Shown: positions 1 through 18,005, numbered from the stretch's first letter. The stretch is DNA of 64,000 bases from Macrobrachium rosenbergii (GCF_040412425.1 NC_089792.1:19192090-19256089); one strand, 5' to 3'. Numbers and translations: made by a program. Notes: a model not told the origin generated them from the letters alone.

Positions 1-436
1 ATTGCTGTTTAGGCTCTGATGATGTCTACAGTCTAATCGGATTTAGTGGTCTTGGTATACCTTGGTCGTGAATTCAATAAAAAATTTATGGACTGTGATT
101 TAAGAAATAATTACTTTGTAGTTTTATGAATCACTTTATAGACAGTGATTTCAGAAATTATTGACTCGTAGTTTTATAAGTCAGTTTTTTAAAATAAATT
201 TCCTGTAAACAACAACAGAAAATCTTTGATATAGAACACTCGAGTTTTTATCGTTCGTACCTTTTCAATTTCACGGGGCACAAATGGATGTCATAATTAT
301 CACATGGGGTGTGCAAAATTGTGCAAAAGTCAGATTTTACGCCATAACAAGGAAAGGAACAAAACCCTCTTACCAAGTGGGAGTTGTAGTGATTTACAGG
401 TATCTTGTCATTGCAGATTCCCTGTACTCTTAGTAG

Positions 437-544
437 TTTCTGGACTGGGAGGTGTCACTCTACGGGCAAGTGTAGTTGTTTTAGTCTTAGTTTCTGGACT
501 GGGAGATGTCAATCTACGGGCAAGTGTAGTTGTTTTTTTTATGG
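437..544 (+). repeat. two-copy 54-bp tandem duplication
   Basis: Two adjacent copies (437-490 and 491-544) share the cores TTTCTGGACTGGGA and CTACGGGCAAGTGTAGTTG. They differ by two substitutions in the core and more at the end. The period is a multiple of three, so the frame at 304-579 (+) stays open and gains an 18-residue repeat. That small hydrophobic frame resembles no family I know and is probably not a gene. Confidence 0.85.
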
Positions 545-1484
545 TTCTTGCTCTCTATTCGTCTAGCAGATCTAACTGACGGAATAAAGTTAAAGGGTAG
601 TAACGAGCCAGAGATCCAGACCTACCATTCTATGATAATTTAGGGAAGGCTGTTAACTTGTACACTGATCATCTAGTATTCACTGATTAAAGATAAGACT
701 TTTTCTTACTGACCTTTTTTTTTTAACTCCCCTTTTAATTTGTGATAACGTTATTGCTCTCTAAACATTAAAGCCTGTATACATCGGAGACAATGTTCCA
801 TTTTAAAAAGTATGACAATAATATAAATGGTACACTTGAGGTGTAACAGGCATCAGAGAAACGTAAGCGACCACATGAATCATCGCTTTCAGGTGACCAT
901 AATGAATTCACATCAGGTCCGCAGAGTTGTTACGCTCCTCGGGAACAGAAAATATATTGCTGTCATATTTTTTACATTGGAACACTGTCTTAAATATATT
1001 TTTAACGTTTTTGGATGACTGAGAATATAGTATTACGCTATTGAGGTTATTTACCTTTTTTATTTAACAAGAAACCGAAGTGGGCATATCTGTCCCAGTC
1101 ATATGCTGTCACTGCCAGAGAAGAAAAGGTTATTCTATTTTAAATATGGACTCATTTTAAGTTTATAAAAAAAGCGTATCTTTAGCACAGTCAGTTAGAT
1201 GATTCAGGAAATACAAAAAAATGTAGAGCTGCATTCTAGAAGTGAATGGTTTGAATAATTAATCAAACATTTGACGTTCCCACTGTGTCGTTACGTTTGT
1301 TTGCGTTAGAAAAATTACTCTAGCACTTAAAAGCGGATTTCGGTAGTGGAACAGATGCCATCTCCAAATTTTTAGATCAGGGCAAGCAAAATTATAAATG
1401 CAGATAAATTCCTCAGAATGTGTTAAGCGACTGATTTTTCTCTTTGAATTGCATATCAGGCAAAATCATTCTGATTCCAAAATG

Positions 1485-1711
1485 CTTTTCTTGTTTTAGA
1501 TTAAACTAGCCTTATGCCAGGAGGAATTCTTGCTTTTAAAACAGCCCTTAGGGGACCAACACGCATGTCAGTAGATGATCGGAGCGATATGGATGTAGAA
1601 ATGGATTCTGATTGTTGTTTGGAATTGTTGTCCTTCATGATGGAAGTTCTAGTGAAAACTGGTATTAGGAAGTTTAGTGGTTTGTCGGCCATGAAACAAA
1701 GAATAATTTAA
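1485..1711 (+). other. weak exon-like open frame behind an acceptor-like tract
   Basis: A pyrimidine-rich tract ending in AG (1485-1499) precedes a 65-codon plus-strand frame from ATG at 1514 to a stop at 1711. The minus strand is also open across 1501-1692. The predicted plus peptide contains an acidic patch (DDRSDMDVEMDSD) but no recognised domain. No donor site, companion exon or polyadenylation context could be established. Chance is the most likely explanation, and it is recorded because it is one of the few non-repetitive frames with a plausible acceptor. Confidence 0.12.
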
Positions 1712-2305
1712 AATTTTTTGTGGATAAGCAATCACAGATTTCACTAAACTTTGAGGAAAGTATGTTGAGTAACCAAAGATCTATCAACTTGAGTTACTCG
1801 ATGATCTGAATATGCATGTAGGCGAGGAAAATTATTTATATTTCGTTGAAACATTGGCTTTCTCTTATGATCATCTTAGGTTTTATTCATTTATTTATTC
1901 CTTTTCGTAATTCACAAGAGTAGCTTTTATGTAACTTATACTTATTCTTCTTTGTGTGCTGTTTCACGCTTGTCCTCTTTGGAATTTTTATTTTATTGCT
2001 CATGTGAGTTTATTTTGTAAAATAATTCATAAATAATCTCACACACTTCATTTCGTTGAAATTCATTCAAAATTTTCTTTATAAAATTAAATCAAAGTTC
2101 AGTCTTCTTCCCATAGACAGCCTCTTAATCTTAAAACACGGTGGCTGCCGCAATTTCTAAGCAACATTACCTGTTTGCAGACCTAATTCGTCTTCATTAT
2201 GTTTGGCTAGGAGGAAGCAAAAGGGATGGTGCCCAAGGAAGGTAATTTATCAAAGTGTCAATATCAATTTACTATGTCAGACTGCCTCTCTGGGAAGGGT
2301 AGAGG

Positions 2306-2309
<4 letters not shown>

Positions 2310-2393
<84 letters not shown>
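2310..2393. repeat. (TA)n microsatellite
   Basis: An uninterrupted TA dinucleotide array of 84 bp. Open frames over it on both strands encode alternating Ile-Tyr and are artefacts. Confidence 0.97.
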
Positions 2394-2397
<4 letters not shown>

Positions 2398-2399
2398 TG

Positions 2400-2626
2400 A
2401 GATTGACGTGGTGGTGTGAAACGACTGAGTCCCCTCACCTGGTAAATTCATATTGCTACTTGACCCAGCAATGAATTGAGTACCTGGTGTGACTGTGTTG
2501 TGATGCTGCAGCGGTGAAGGACAGGTGGCTAGCAACTGTCGTTGAAATGCTTGTCGTGATCCTTATAAGTTTTGCACACACACACACCTATATATACAGT
2601 ATATATATGTGTGTGTGGTTGTGTGT
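2400..2626. other. unclassified sequence with small hairpin and CA/TA/TG tract
   Basis: Right after the TA array lies sequence of higher GC than its surroundings. It contains an imperfect inverted repeat (2444-2456 against AGCAATGAATT at 2467-2477) flanked by two ACCTGGT words. It ends in a CA-TATATA-TG tract (2575-2626) that is itself near-palindromic. Placement against a microsatellite suggests a short retroposon, but the family was not recognised. Confidence 0.4.
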
Positions 2627-3190
2627 AAGACTTTTCGACTTTTGTCCATAGAAGTTACTGGCTATCTGGTTCTCGGCCTGTATTCTGGGATGAGAGTGCT
2701 GACTCATATCCATTTCCATTCTGGTTGCGATCCACCACAGTAAACTAACAGCTAGGTACCATACCAAACTCTGTGGTTCATTTAATTTGACCGAATTTAT
2801 TTGCTCTTGACTGTTTTGGAAGGTACTTTTGTTACCTGTTTATGACCTTTTTCCTCTGCTGATGATGTACAGAATTTTTCTACCTCGTTTTTAAGTTCCT
2901 CTTTTTGAAGATAAGTCCTGTCTCCTCTTTGAATTGTAGAGACTATCGTCTGCCGATTATTTATTTGTCGAGTTTGTTTTTATATTTGAGCATTTTTCTC
3001 TTTCCTTTTTCTTTCCTTAGATACGGTCATTATCTCCGTGAATATTGTCTAGACCAAGTAAATTAACCATTGGCTGGTTTTATAGTAAGAGTGCACATTA
3101 TGACTAATAATTGATAATTATTCTCCCTTTCGTAAAAATATTCAGTAACAGTTACATTTTTAAATACCTCTTACCTCACTTCCACGTGTA

Positions 3191-3192
<2 letters not shown>
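2627..3192. other. no feature seen
   Basis: AT-rich sequence with no recognised repeat, RNA or coding signal. Confidence 0.6.

Positions 3193-3254
<62 letters not shown>
3193..3254. repeat. (TC)n microsatellite
   Basis: A pure TC array of 31 copies, polypurine on the opposite strand. Confidence 0.97.
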
Positions 3255-3258
<4 letters not shown>

Positions 3259-3540
3259 ATATTATGAGGTTCAGACGATATCAGATTGCAATGAACAAAG
3301 TAACGTACAGTGCAGTGGTATCAGCTTCCATACGAAAAGGTTTTGTAAACAATTGATGTTTTCGTGAATTCTCTATTGTTTCTCTTCCAGAAAGCGTGAT
3401 ATGATCCGTCAGATAAATGGAATGTTAGATAATGGTAGTATTATAGATTTTTGTTTTGATAGATAAATCCAAGAAATTCTTATACTTTCGAATGACATCA
3501 GGAGTGTGTCTCAGTGAGAGATATGCTTATTCTGCCGTGT

Positions 3541-3645
3541 TACCCGTTTAGGGTACAGTTGGGTGGGCTATGTAGGGAATCGAACCCATATACCTAGCCA
3601 ACGTCTGGTTAGCATTCCACCGCTGAGCCACTGATGATAGCGACT
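3541..3645 (-). repeat. tRNA-like SINE head
   Basis: Read on the minus strand, the segment has an A-box-like word (GTGGCTCAGCGGTGG) followed about 40 nt later by a B-box (GGGTTCGATTCCC), the internal RNA polymerase III promoter spacing of a tRNA. The anticodon arm is imperfect and position 33 is not T, so it does not fold as a good tRNA. A tRNA-derived SINE or a decayed tRNA pseudogene fits best. No known family name can be given. Confidence 0.6.
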
Positions 3646-4370
3646 TACTTTCAGTGAAACCGTTCACTTTTAATGAGATGTACGCCATCACCTGTTTATT
3701 TTAACCAATTTGCAGGATATTGAAATATCTTGTATTTTTTCTTGGCCTTTGAAGCGCTCTACGGCATTTCTTGCATTTGTTTATTGCCGTATTCTTAAAT
3801 GTAGCAGTCATTCATCTCGAACTGTTGCGTATCCACATCACTTTAGAACGACAGGTTCCTGGTTATTTTTTGCTGTCCAGTTGGCTACTAGACTTCCTGT
3901 CTTAAGTTTCTGCATTTGGCACGTTGTCATAACTAACATTTTTCAATACATATCCCACTTTTTCCTATTTGTACTGAACTTGAATAAAAAGTTCTTTTAA
4001 TCACAAAGTGTTAGTTCAGCACGCTAACCACTTTCAACCTAAGAAATTTTGTCAGAATCTTTCACATTTTCAGTCGTTCCAATTTTGATGTTCTTGAAGA
4101 ACTGTAATTTAATTAATAAAATATAAAAATAAGTAAATAATAAAAGCTTGAAAACCCTTTTAACATTTGTTGAATTTTACAAAAAAGAGAAAAATTTTAA
4201 AATTTTGCTAATTTATACTCTGAATTTTAATACACCTTTTTTAGTATGTATGTATGGAAGTCTGAGTAAATGTATTTATTGTATGTATGTGTTTCAGTAT
4301 GAGAGGATATTCCTATGTTTAGTTTTTAATTTCATTTTAATTCATTCATCATTGTACTGAATGATCTATT
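3646..4370. other. no feature seen
   Basis: AT-rich sequence. Short open frames on the plus strand are hydrophobic or low in complexity and resemble nothing known. Confidence 0.6.
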
Positions 4371-4476
4371 GGGTCCTAGCACTTGGCCTCAGGCCTGGAC
4401 CTAGTATTTTAATCAAATCCTTCGGGCCAGCCCTATGAGAGCTGAAGGTCAGCTCAGTGGTCTGGTTAAACTACTC
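4371..4476 (+). repeat. chimeric SINE fragment with shared 3' module
   Basis: The 5' half (about 4371-4410) resembles the 3' end of family 2 (compare TGAATGACCTCATAGGTCC at 20185). The 3' half (about 4418-4470) matches the end of the full-length SINEs at 53.7 kb and 16.9 kb, with CCTTCGGGCCAGCCCTA and TCAGCTCAGTGGTCTGG. It runs directly into an (AAT)n tail, as a SINE end would. The modular structure is seen in the sequence; the mechanism is not known. Confidence 0.65.

Positions 4477-4540
<64 letters not shown>
4477..4540. repeat. (AAT)n microsatellite at SINE end
   Basis: A pure trinucleotide array starting exactly at the 3' end of the SINE fragment, consistent with expansion of a SINE tail. 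Confidence 0.95.
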
Positions 4541-5253
4541 TCAACCTGCTGTAAAGGAATTCTCTCTTACTCTTAGTTGGCACCGGTTGAACAGTTCCGC
4601 TCGTTAGTGCATTGACTCTGCTACAATTTATTCCTTTGATCTGCAGTGCATGTTGCAGGTTTCTGATTTCCTGCGTGTTTGAACTCTTATGTCCTGTGGC
4701 CTTGCTACACCTGAGTTTGTCATTGTGTGTTCTTAAGAGCATGTCTGATATTGGGAATAACAAAGTCTAACGGAAGCCTTCTCGTTTAGCTGCAATAGCA
4801 GTATGCATGGGATTAATCCTCTGTTGTAATATGGATGTTGGAATCCTTTTTTAGAACACCTTTTTTATTCATTTTTTTTTCATTTGCTTACGGAGATAGG
4901 AAAGGTAAACGAAGAAAAGGGAGGAAGGAAAATATAAGCTTAAAAATTGGAAAATGATTCATAATGAACAGCTTAAATTAAACTACCTACCCACACAATC
5001 AATTGCAAACTGTAAAAAACAAAATTCATGAGCACTGTAAACCTGCCAAACGCTGAATCTAATTAAAGATAGAGTTTGAAAAATAGGTGAACACAGAGGG
5101 GGAGGCCCTTGGTGTGGATATCAAGAGTATTTGTATGATTCCGCAATGAAATTAAGGAACTGAGAAATCAGCGGAGCTTGCCATTTCATAGAACGATGCT
5201 GAGTTTGAAGTATCCTTTGTCAGATTTAACAGAGGAATGGTTTTCAATTAAGT

Positions 5254-5303
<50 letters not shown>

Positions 5304-6307
5304 GCGTAGGGGAAAAGATTAAAGATTAATCGACGTGGCAAAATTTTTGATTTATATTTTAATCCTATTTTCGAGTGAGATATTTTGTTCTACTGAACTG
5401 TTTTTGATTTAGAATAAGGGTCGAGAGACAAGGGTGAATTAATTTCTTATTGACTTATTTATTCATTTAGCGTTCTGTTCGCTTCTTTTTTTACTTAGTA
5501 ATTTTTCTTGCCAAGAAATTCTGTTTAGCTATTTACTTTTATCTAGAGCGAACCTTAGTACTCATAACTGATAATGTATACTCGCTTTACTATGACAGCT
5601 GATAAAATATTCAGCTTGCTATTACTGCTGCTGCTACTAATAGTAATTAAATATTGTCTATAGTATTGCTATGGCGATGTATTCAGTTCACTGCGACAGT
5701 TACTGAAGTACACGTTCTACTACTACTATTGCTATTGAAGTATTCAATATCCTACTGCTAATACTTCTGTTGCTGCTTTTACTGTGGACACTGTATGCCC
5801 TACTGTTATAGACAGTTAATTATATGCGTGAAAGCTTTCCAATGAACACATTTTTTATAGTCTCATGTAAGAGTAAATTTAGAGTAATGGACGAAGAAAA
5901 ATTCACGAAAAAAAAATTGTGAGAATGTCGTGTTTGGAGGATCGGCGGTTCAGCATTCTTCGGAAACTCTGCAAAAAGAAAAAAGAGAAAAAATTTTGGT
6001 CTTCATAGAACCATTTTAATATCCCCCATTTTTTCGGCAGATTTTCTTCCTCTCATTTTTCCCTTCGCCTTTTGTTGGATGGTTCCAGTGGAAAAATGTC
6101 TTGTACGCTATATTAAGCACTTTATGCGGAGTAAAGTTTCCATGTTGTAGGTTGTAAGAAAGTTAATTATATTTATAGGTTGTGTGTAGCTATTGAGAGC
6201 AATGCCACACAGCAATGCCATAACAATTTTTGGGAAAAGCCCTGTTTCTTAATGGCAATATTTATTTCTTTTAACAAAACTTGAACAGAAATATAACGCA
6301 CAATATA
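4541..6307. other. no gene; short (TC)n and triplet-rich DNA
   Basis: Contains a (TC)n array at 5258-5302 and a degenerate stretch rich in CTA/CTG/TTG triplets at about 5620-5790. Nothing else was recognised. Confidence 0.6.
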
Positions 6308-6415
6308 CAATATATATATATATATATATGTTTGTTTTTATTTGCATATATACACATATGTGTATATTTACACACACATACACATACACACATGTATATA
6401 TATATATATATACAC

Positions 6416-6482
<67 letters not shown>

Positions 6483-6486
6483 TATA
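6308..6486. repeat. compound TA/CA/TATG microsatellite
   Basis: A mosaic of TA runs with an inner CACATACACATACACACATG block; the TA runs on both sides could pair with each other. Six-frame translation gives only Tyr/Ile/His/Val runs. Confidence 0.95.
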
Positions 6487-7395
6487 ATAGGTTCAGAAAG
6501 TTTCTCAAAACTGCAAATGATGTTAAGGGGATATTCTGTAGCCTAACTTTACAATTTACCACTTCTACCCCGTGTACGCACATATTTGGCCTATAGATTT
6601 AAATTATTGTGATTTAGGCTGCAATAATAGGTTTCAGGGCTTGTGTGTGCAGCACTGAGACAGTTCGAAATATTTATTCCTTACATGGGCTACGCATAAA
6701 CATTTGTCTCTACACTGTTAGGTGAGGCTAAGTTTTGACTAAGAATGTATTGCCATTGAAAGGTCTGCAAGGCAATTCTTGCAGTGCCATCCAAATGGTG
6801 CACTTCTACTGTAGGTAGTGAAACGATTGTTGTGCTACAACACCCCGACTTAGCGTGAACACCCATTAAAGAATCAGGACAGTTATTTCATGAAACTGAG
6901 TATTAAAGTTAGTGCTTTAGAGAATTTGCAAATGAAAACATGCGACATTTAATGATTTTGTTAACTTTTCTTATACGTACAGTGAAATGCTGTACGGAAA
7001 AAGGAAGTAAGAGTCCTCTCTCTTTGAATCATAACCGGGGTTATGTACAGAAGATGATTAAATACACTAGAACATTTTTTTATCTTGTATTAGACATGGA
7101 TTGTCTATTATTGTTTTATTATTTACGTTAAGCGATACCAAGATTTCAGTTTGATAATATAACTTTTTTACTTCTCCCATTCATGAATAGCCGGTCAAAT
7201 CGTCGTGTTAATTTGGGACCAAGCGCTGTAGGATAGCTTAATCTTCCCACAAATGGCTTCCAATTTTGGGAAAATGAAATTTGCTAATAGCATAACCTAA
7301 TTTGATATTAACCTATTACTGTAGTTTTATCTCAAAATATTCATATAAAGCACCTTTACAAACTCCATCTGCCTCACATAGTTTGGATAGCTGAG

Positions 7396-7396
<1 letters not shown>
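6487..7396. other. no feature seen
   Basis: AT-rich sequence with no recognised repeat or coding signal. Confidence 0.6.

Positions 7397-7469
<73 letters not shown>
7397..7469. repeat. (TA)n microsatellite
   Basis: A pure TA array of about 73 bp. Confidence 0.97.
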
Positions 7470-10309
<2,840 letters not shown>

Positions 10310-10322
<13 letters not shown>

Positions 10323-11420
10323 AATGTGTTGGTATACAAGTGATATGGTCGGTGGCCTGGAAAACAAGATTGTTCAGGATGCCGATGATGCAGCACTTGT
10401 GGGTGTAGTAAAGTCTCCACTTATGAGAAATGAAGCTGTCCTCAGCCTCAGTTGGGACATGGACCGGATCAGGGAATGGTGTAGTCGGTGGGGTATGAGG
10501 CTGAATTCCAGTAAAACGAAAACACTATTGATTACCAGATCCCGTACAGATTTCCCACCCCATCCTCCCCTTCAGATGGATGGAACTTTGCTGAATGAGT
10601 CTGAAGCTTTAACTATTCTAGGTGTAACTTCTGACTAACATCTAACTTTTGAGAAACATGTAATGAAAGTTTCAGCAAATGCCGCTCGAAAGTTAGGTAT
10701 TGTTCGTAAGGCCTCATACATTTATGAGTGATAAAATCAGTGCGACCTGTTTTAGGTCATTTGTACTTCCTTTACTAGAGTACTGTTCTCCGGTGTGGAT
10801 GTCTGCTTCTGCCAGATATTTATCTCTTTTAGATAGAGTGGTTCGTGATGTTAGGTTTCTGTTTCCTAACAGTAGCAGTTATGACTTGGACCATCGACGG
10901 ATGGTCTCCTGTTTGTCACTTTTTCTTAAGTTGTATTTCAACAGAGATCTTTGACATTCACAGTTGATCCCTGATCCCCTTTATCTGCCGAGCTCAACCA
11001 GATTCGCTGAACAGCAGCACCAATATGCAGTAAATGTGCCTCTCTGTCGAACTTCTCAGTTGCAGAGGTTCTTTATTCCTCTTACCGTTGGACTGTGGAA
11101 CAGCCTCCCAAAGGATGTCGTGCAATTGAAACTTCAGATGTTCAAGCGAAAATGCAATGCTTTATTACCCTAGCACTGCTATTCTTGCATTTTAGTGCAT
11201 TTTTATATATTTATCTATTTATTATTTTTTCTTTTTTAATAAGGGGATCTCTTATTTCTGTATTTCACTTTACTTCTCTTACTCCTTTTTAATGAACACC
11301 TATTCTCTGGAAGGTTGAATTTCAAGTCAGAGGCCTCTGTGGGCGTGTTCCATGTGAGTAAGTTTCATCTACTGAATAATATTGATGAAGGATTGAAAAG
11401 GGCATGGAGGTAGCAACCAA
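10310..11420 (+). mobile_element. decayed, 5'-truncated LINE, reverse transcriptase C-terminal half
   Basis: Three consecutive frames together encode the C-terminal part of a non-LTR reverse transcriptase. Visible landmarks are YTSDM, the catalytic region DADDAALVG (normally YADD in this family) at 10378-10404, WGMRLNSSKTKT, LPLLEYCSPVW and LWNSLPKDV near the end at 11090-11118. Decay is clear: an in-frame stop at 10636-10638, a frameshift near 10720 and another stop at 10952-10954. Coding similarity ends at 11171-11173. The following ~250 bp, up to CTACTGAATAATA, is probably its 3' untranslated end. The motifs suggest a Jockey/CR1-type LINE; the exact clade is not certain. It cannot encode a working enzyme. 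Confidence 0.85.
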
Positions 11421-11500
11421 ATCCCAAGAGACTTGCTGAAAACCGAAAGGTTAATACCTTCTGGCGCAGCCCATCGAAGGAAAAGGTGTATGGCATACAA

Positions 11501-14600
<3,100 letters not shown>

Positions 14601-14605
14601 TGTTC

Positions 14606-14665
14606 TGCACAAAGGGTTCATTCACGATTCAGCATTTAAAGTGTAACTGTGGTAGTTACGTTTGT
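14606..14665 (+). repeat. LINE 3'-tail-like fragment
   Basis: The segment beginning GGTTCATTCACGATTCAGCA matches the tail following the LINE fragment at 46.29 kb (GGGTTCATCCACGACTCAAG) and the tail of the minus-strand LINE at 34.2 kb. No coding part is attached. It is probably an extreme 5' truncation of that LINE. Confidence 0.4.
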
Positions 14666-15007
14666 ACCGATTTTTCTCTTGACCCATCTCTTGTTCGGGA
14701 AATGGCTTAATGCTAAAAAGAATGTTATGCGTTTTTTCGCGATACACGTATTTTTCGGCATATGCCTCGTTCCGCATTTAGAGGGGATCTTGCCCAAGTG
14801 CACAACCATCCTGTTTCTCAGCAAGTCTTGGGGAAGAGGTTACTGATTCCACGTCAGTTTCTTGTCCCCAGTAGGCGATGGCACCCATTTGCAGCCGAGA
14901 ACCATACAAACGGCTGTATCCTAACCACACTTTGCTACGCTGCCCCCTGTATGTGTGTATACATACACCGTATAACCATACAAACATGAGTGATGTGGTG
15001 TACCCCT
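14666..15007. other. unclassified, both strands partly open
   Basis: Overlapping frames on both strands (14649-14846 plus, 14778-15116 minus) are open but have no recognised domain. They may be part of the unrecognised tail or neighbour of the LINE fragment. Confidence 0.3.
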
Positions 15008-15140
15008 TATATATATATATATATATATACGCTATATAAAAATGCCCCTGGAAAAACATGATGTACAGTAAATATATGTATATATACACACATATACATA
15101 TATATATTATATACATACATACAATACATTATATTTCTGC

Positions 15141-15172
<32 letters not shown>

Positions 15173-15328
15173 AATATATTTCTTAAAATATCTAACAAAC
15201 CTACTTCAGTGCATGGCTAAAAAGATCAAACTACTCGAAAACAAAGATATAAACAATATCTGGGCATTTAACGAGGGAACGAGTGCTTTAATGATATATA
15301 TATATTTTTCATATATATATATATATTT

Positions 15329-15380
<52 letters not shown>

Positions 15381-15527
15381 TGTACAGGTTTGTTTTAAGA
15401 TATTTTTAAGAAATGTACTTGTATTTTTTTAATTTAAATATAGTAAAAACAAAATTGCTACAAATGGAAAAAACGCCGTGAGATAAAAACTGGTTTCAGT
15501 GTACCTCCATCTGCATATATTATTCCG

Positions 15528-15611
<84 letters not shown>

Positions 15612-15612
15612 C
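15008..15612. repeat. cluster of TA-rich microsatellites
   Basis: TA arrays at 15008-15029, about 15072-15120, 15140-15167, 15293-15379 (ending in CACACACACA) and 15534-15612 are separated by short unique spacers. The 15180-15290 spacer is non-repetitive and unrecognised. Confidence 0.93.
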
Positions 15613-16837
15613 TCACGTTTCACGTTTTCCTTGTCTACTTTATCATTCCCTAGACATGGTCAGACAATCTCAGCAAACATTAGCCTGTCTCTTGGCTCCT
15701 GCTAAGTAAACTATCAACTAATCTACGAAAAGAATCGTCAAATTTCTGTCATTGTGAAAAGTATCTCTATTAATTGACCGACCACCTTATGCTGATGAGA
15801 TATTTATCGTAAAACAGTCTATGAATCCATGCTTTTTCATGTAATCATTCTTATAATGATTTTCGATTTCTTCATCACCGCGCACTGTACCAACTTATTG
15901 GGCCTGCTCTGGATTCCACAGTTGGAGTTAAGCACCACCATTATTACATAGCCCATACGCTTTGTAATCGGATATTATGCTCTTATCATCAAATTAATGA
16001 CTGCTGTTATTTCTAGATCAAGTGTTCAATGTCATTACACTCTCAGACAGCTTTTGTTATTAATTCAGGTATCATGGATACGGTTGACAGTGGTAGAATT
16101 AAATTTTCAAACATTACATTTGGGTCACTTCATTGCCGTATCTAACATTCCTGTAACTGTGAATTCAGCAGTTAGCCGTGATTACGAGGAGATTGGATTA
16201 TAATATTAATTGTCAAATAATCAAGCGCTTGCATATCAATTAATTTTCTTTGTAAACACCTGTTTACTAGCACTTAAATTTAAGATTGAGTTTTTTATGA
16301 AGAACAGTAGAGTGAGTTACTGTAAAAGCAATTTAACCTTATAGAGCAATTTTTCATTAAAACAAAACTACCACAAAAGATATTTACTACTAAGAGTTAT
16401 TTCATTATAAAGTACAGGTTTACTATAGTAACTCCTGTCTCCGTAAAGGGCAGTTTCACTTTATTAAACAAATGAACAGGCAGATGTTAGATTTTGGAAT
16501 CAAGGAGGGCAGCAATGCGTTCCATATTAGTAAAGGGTACAGTTCGACCGATGTGAGAGCAGGGGAGGAGGTTAAATGCAGGTGGTAGTGGCAAAGAAAA
16601 GGAGTTTGTTTCAGTATAAAAAAATTATTGCTTTATAATTACTAAGAGGATTCAGTTATCTCGATCGTACTCACAAAATCATATTAATTGTCGTTATAAA
16701 GAATCTTGAATATAAATTTCCATTATTCCTGATATGGACACATGATTATGGAAAAGGTAATGGAAATGCATAGTTGTATATTATAAGTAAATACATATGC
16801 ACGCATTTCCCCTTATAGAGTGTAGCTCCAGGGTTAA
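15613..16837. other. no feature seen
   Basis: AT-rich sequence with one 68-codon plus-strand frame (15997-16203) lacking any recognised domain. Confidence 0.55.
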
Positions 16838-17112
16838 GTATACCTTAGTTTAATCAGACCACTGAGCTGATTAACAGCTCTCCTAGGGCTGGCCCGAAGG
16901 ATTAGATTTATTTTACGAGGCTAAGAACCAATTGGTTACTCTCTCAACGGGACCTCAGCTTATTGTGGAATCCGAACCACATTATAGCGAGAAATGAATT
17001 TCCATCACCAGAAATAAATTCAGAGCTAATTCTTCATTGGCCGGTCGCAGAATCGAACAAAAAGCAGATTGCTAAGCTGAGAACGGTACTCACCCGTCCA
17101 ATGAGGAACTAG
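16838..17112 (-). repeat. full-length tRNA-derived SINE, minus strand
   Basis: The same ~270-bp element as at 53.56-53.82 kb, in opposite orientation. On the minus strand it begins with a tRNA-like head (GGGTGAGTACCGTTCTCAGC, then GTTCGATTCTGCG as B-box). The body follows with TTTCTGGTGATGGAAATTC and GTGGTTCGGATTCC, then the 3' module CCTTCGGGCCAGCCCTAGG and TCAGTGGTCTGATTAAAC. Two collinear copies in one window make the boundaries credible. Confidence 0.85.
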
Positions 17113-17483
17113 CTCCAGGGGTGACCCCTAGTATTGTTAGAAAGGATGTTTGAATGAATGAGATTGTTTAGCCCGTATATCCAATAAAAACAACTCTCTC
17201 TCTCTCTCAAAATTTAGTTGACTTTAAGTATTATCATCTGGAGTAAAACAGAGCTAATATGTATCCTAACATTTGTAAGTGCTTGTTCACAAAAATAATT
17301 TAATAAACTCACTTTTTTTTACCAGATGCATATTTTTTACCAGATGCATATTCAGTTGCAATAATGACAATTCCTTGAATTCACAATTTTGACCTTTAAA
17401 CTATATTCAATAAAAACAACCTTACCTCCTATTTGTTGACGTAATATATTCCATTGAACATGATTGAATATATATAATGTGTA

Positions 17484-17724
<241 letters not shown>

Positions 17725-17858
17725 CACATAGACCAAGTGTCTAACCTCTAACCAGTTCTGTTCTTGACCAACTGATTTTGTTGCAGTCCGTTAAAACCTA
17801 GTATGCTTCCGTTGCCTTAAGCTCTGGGTGAGGTACCTGGATGTAGGTAGATCGTAAC

Positions 17859-18005
17859 ATGGCAAAAGAATATGCTGAAAACCGCAAGGCTCTCACCCAG
17901 AACTACCTTGCTGAGGGAGAAGCAACGTATGATAAGAAAAGTAGAAGCTGTATTATTTTTATTTTCTTTCCTTTGTCGGTACATTCTTTAACACTCGGTG
18001 ACTAG
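17859..18005 (+). other. short hydrophilic open frame, possible exon fragment
   Basis: A 48-codon frame starts with ATG at 17859 and reads MAKEYAENRKALTQNYLAEG at its start, an amphipathic, charged, helix-like segment unlike the surrounding frames. It degrades into a hydrophobic Phe/Ile tail before the stop at 18003-18005. An AG at 17845-17846 could act as an acceptor. The words TGCTGAAAACCG and AAGG recur at 11433 near a LINE tail, which argues for a repeat instead. No family was recognised. Confidence 0.15.

Larger units (their letters stand above)
1..2309. other. AT-rich DNA without recognisable gene
   Basis: No repeat family, RNA gene or protein domain was recognised here apart from the 54-bp duplication and the weak exon-like frame listed separately. 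Stop codons are dense in all frames and the base composition matches the other intergenic stretches of the window. It could be intergenic or intronic. Confidence 0.6.

Noticed and set aside
2203..2535. Long Ile-Tyr open frames over TA arrays here and at about 25 other places
   Set aside because: TA dinucleotide arrays have no stop codon in two frames per strand; these frames are translation artefacts.
3541..3645. Functional tRNA gene
   Set aside because: A- and B-boxes are present but the anticodon stem has a mismatch, position 33 is not T and no clean acceptor stem forms.
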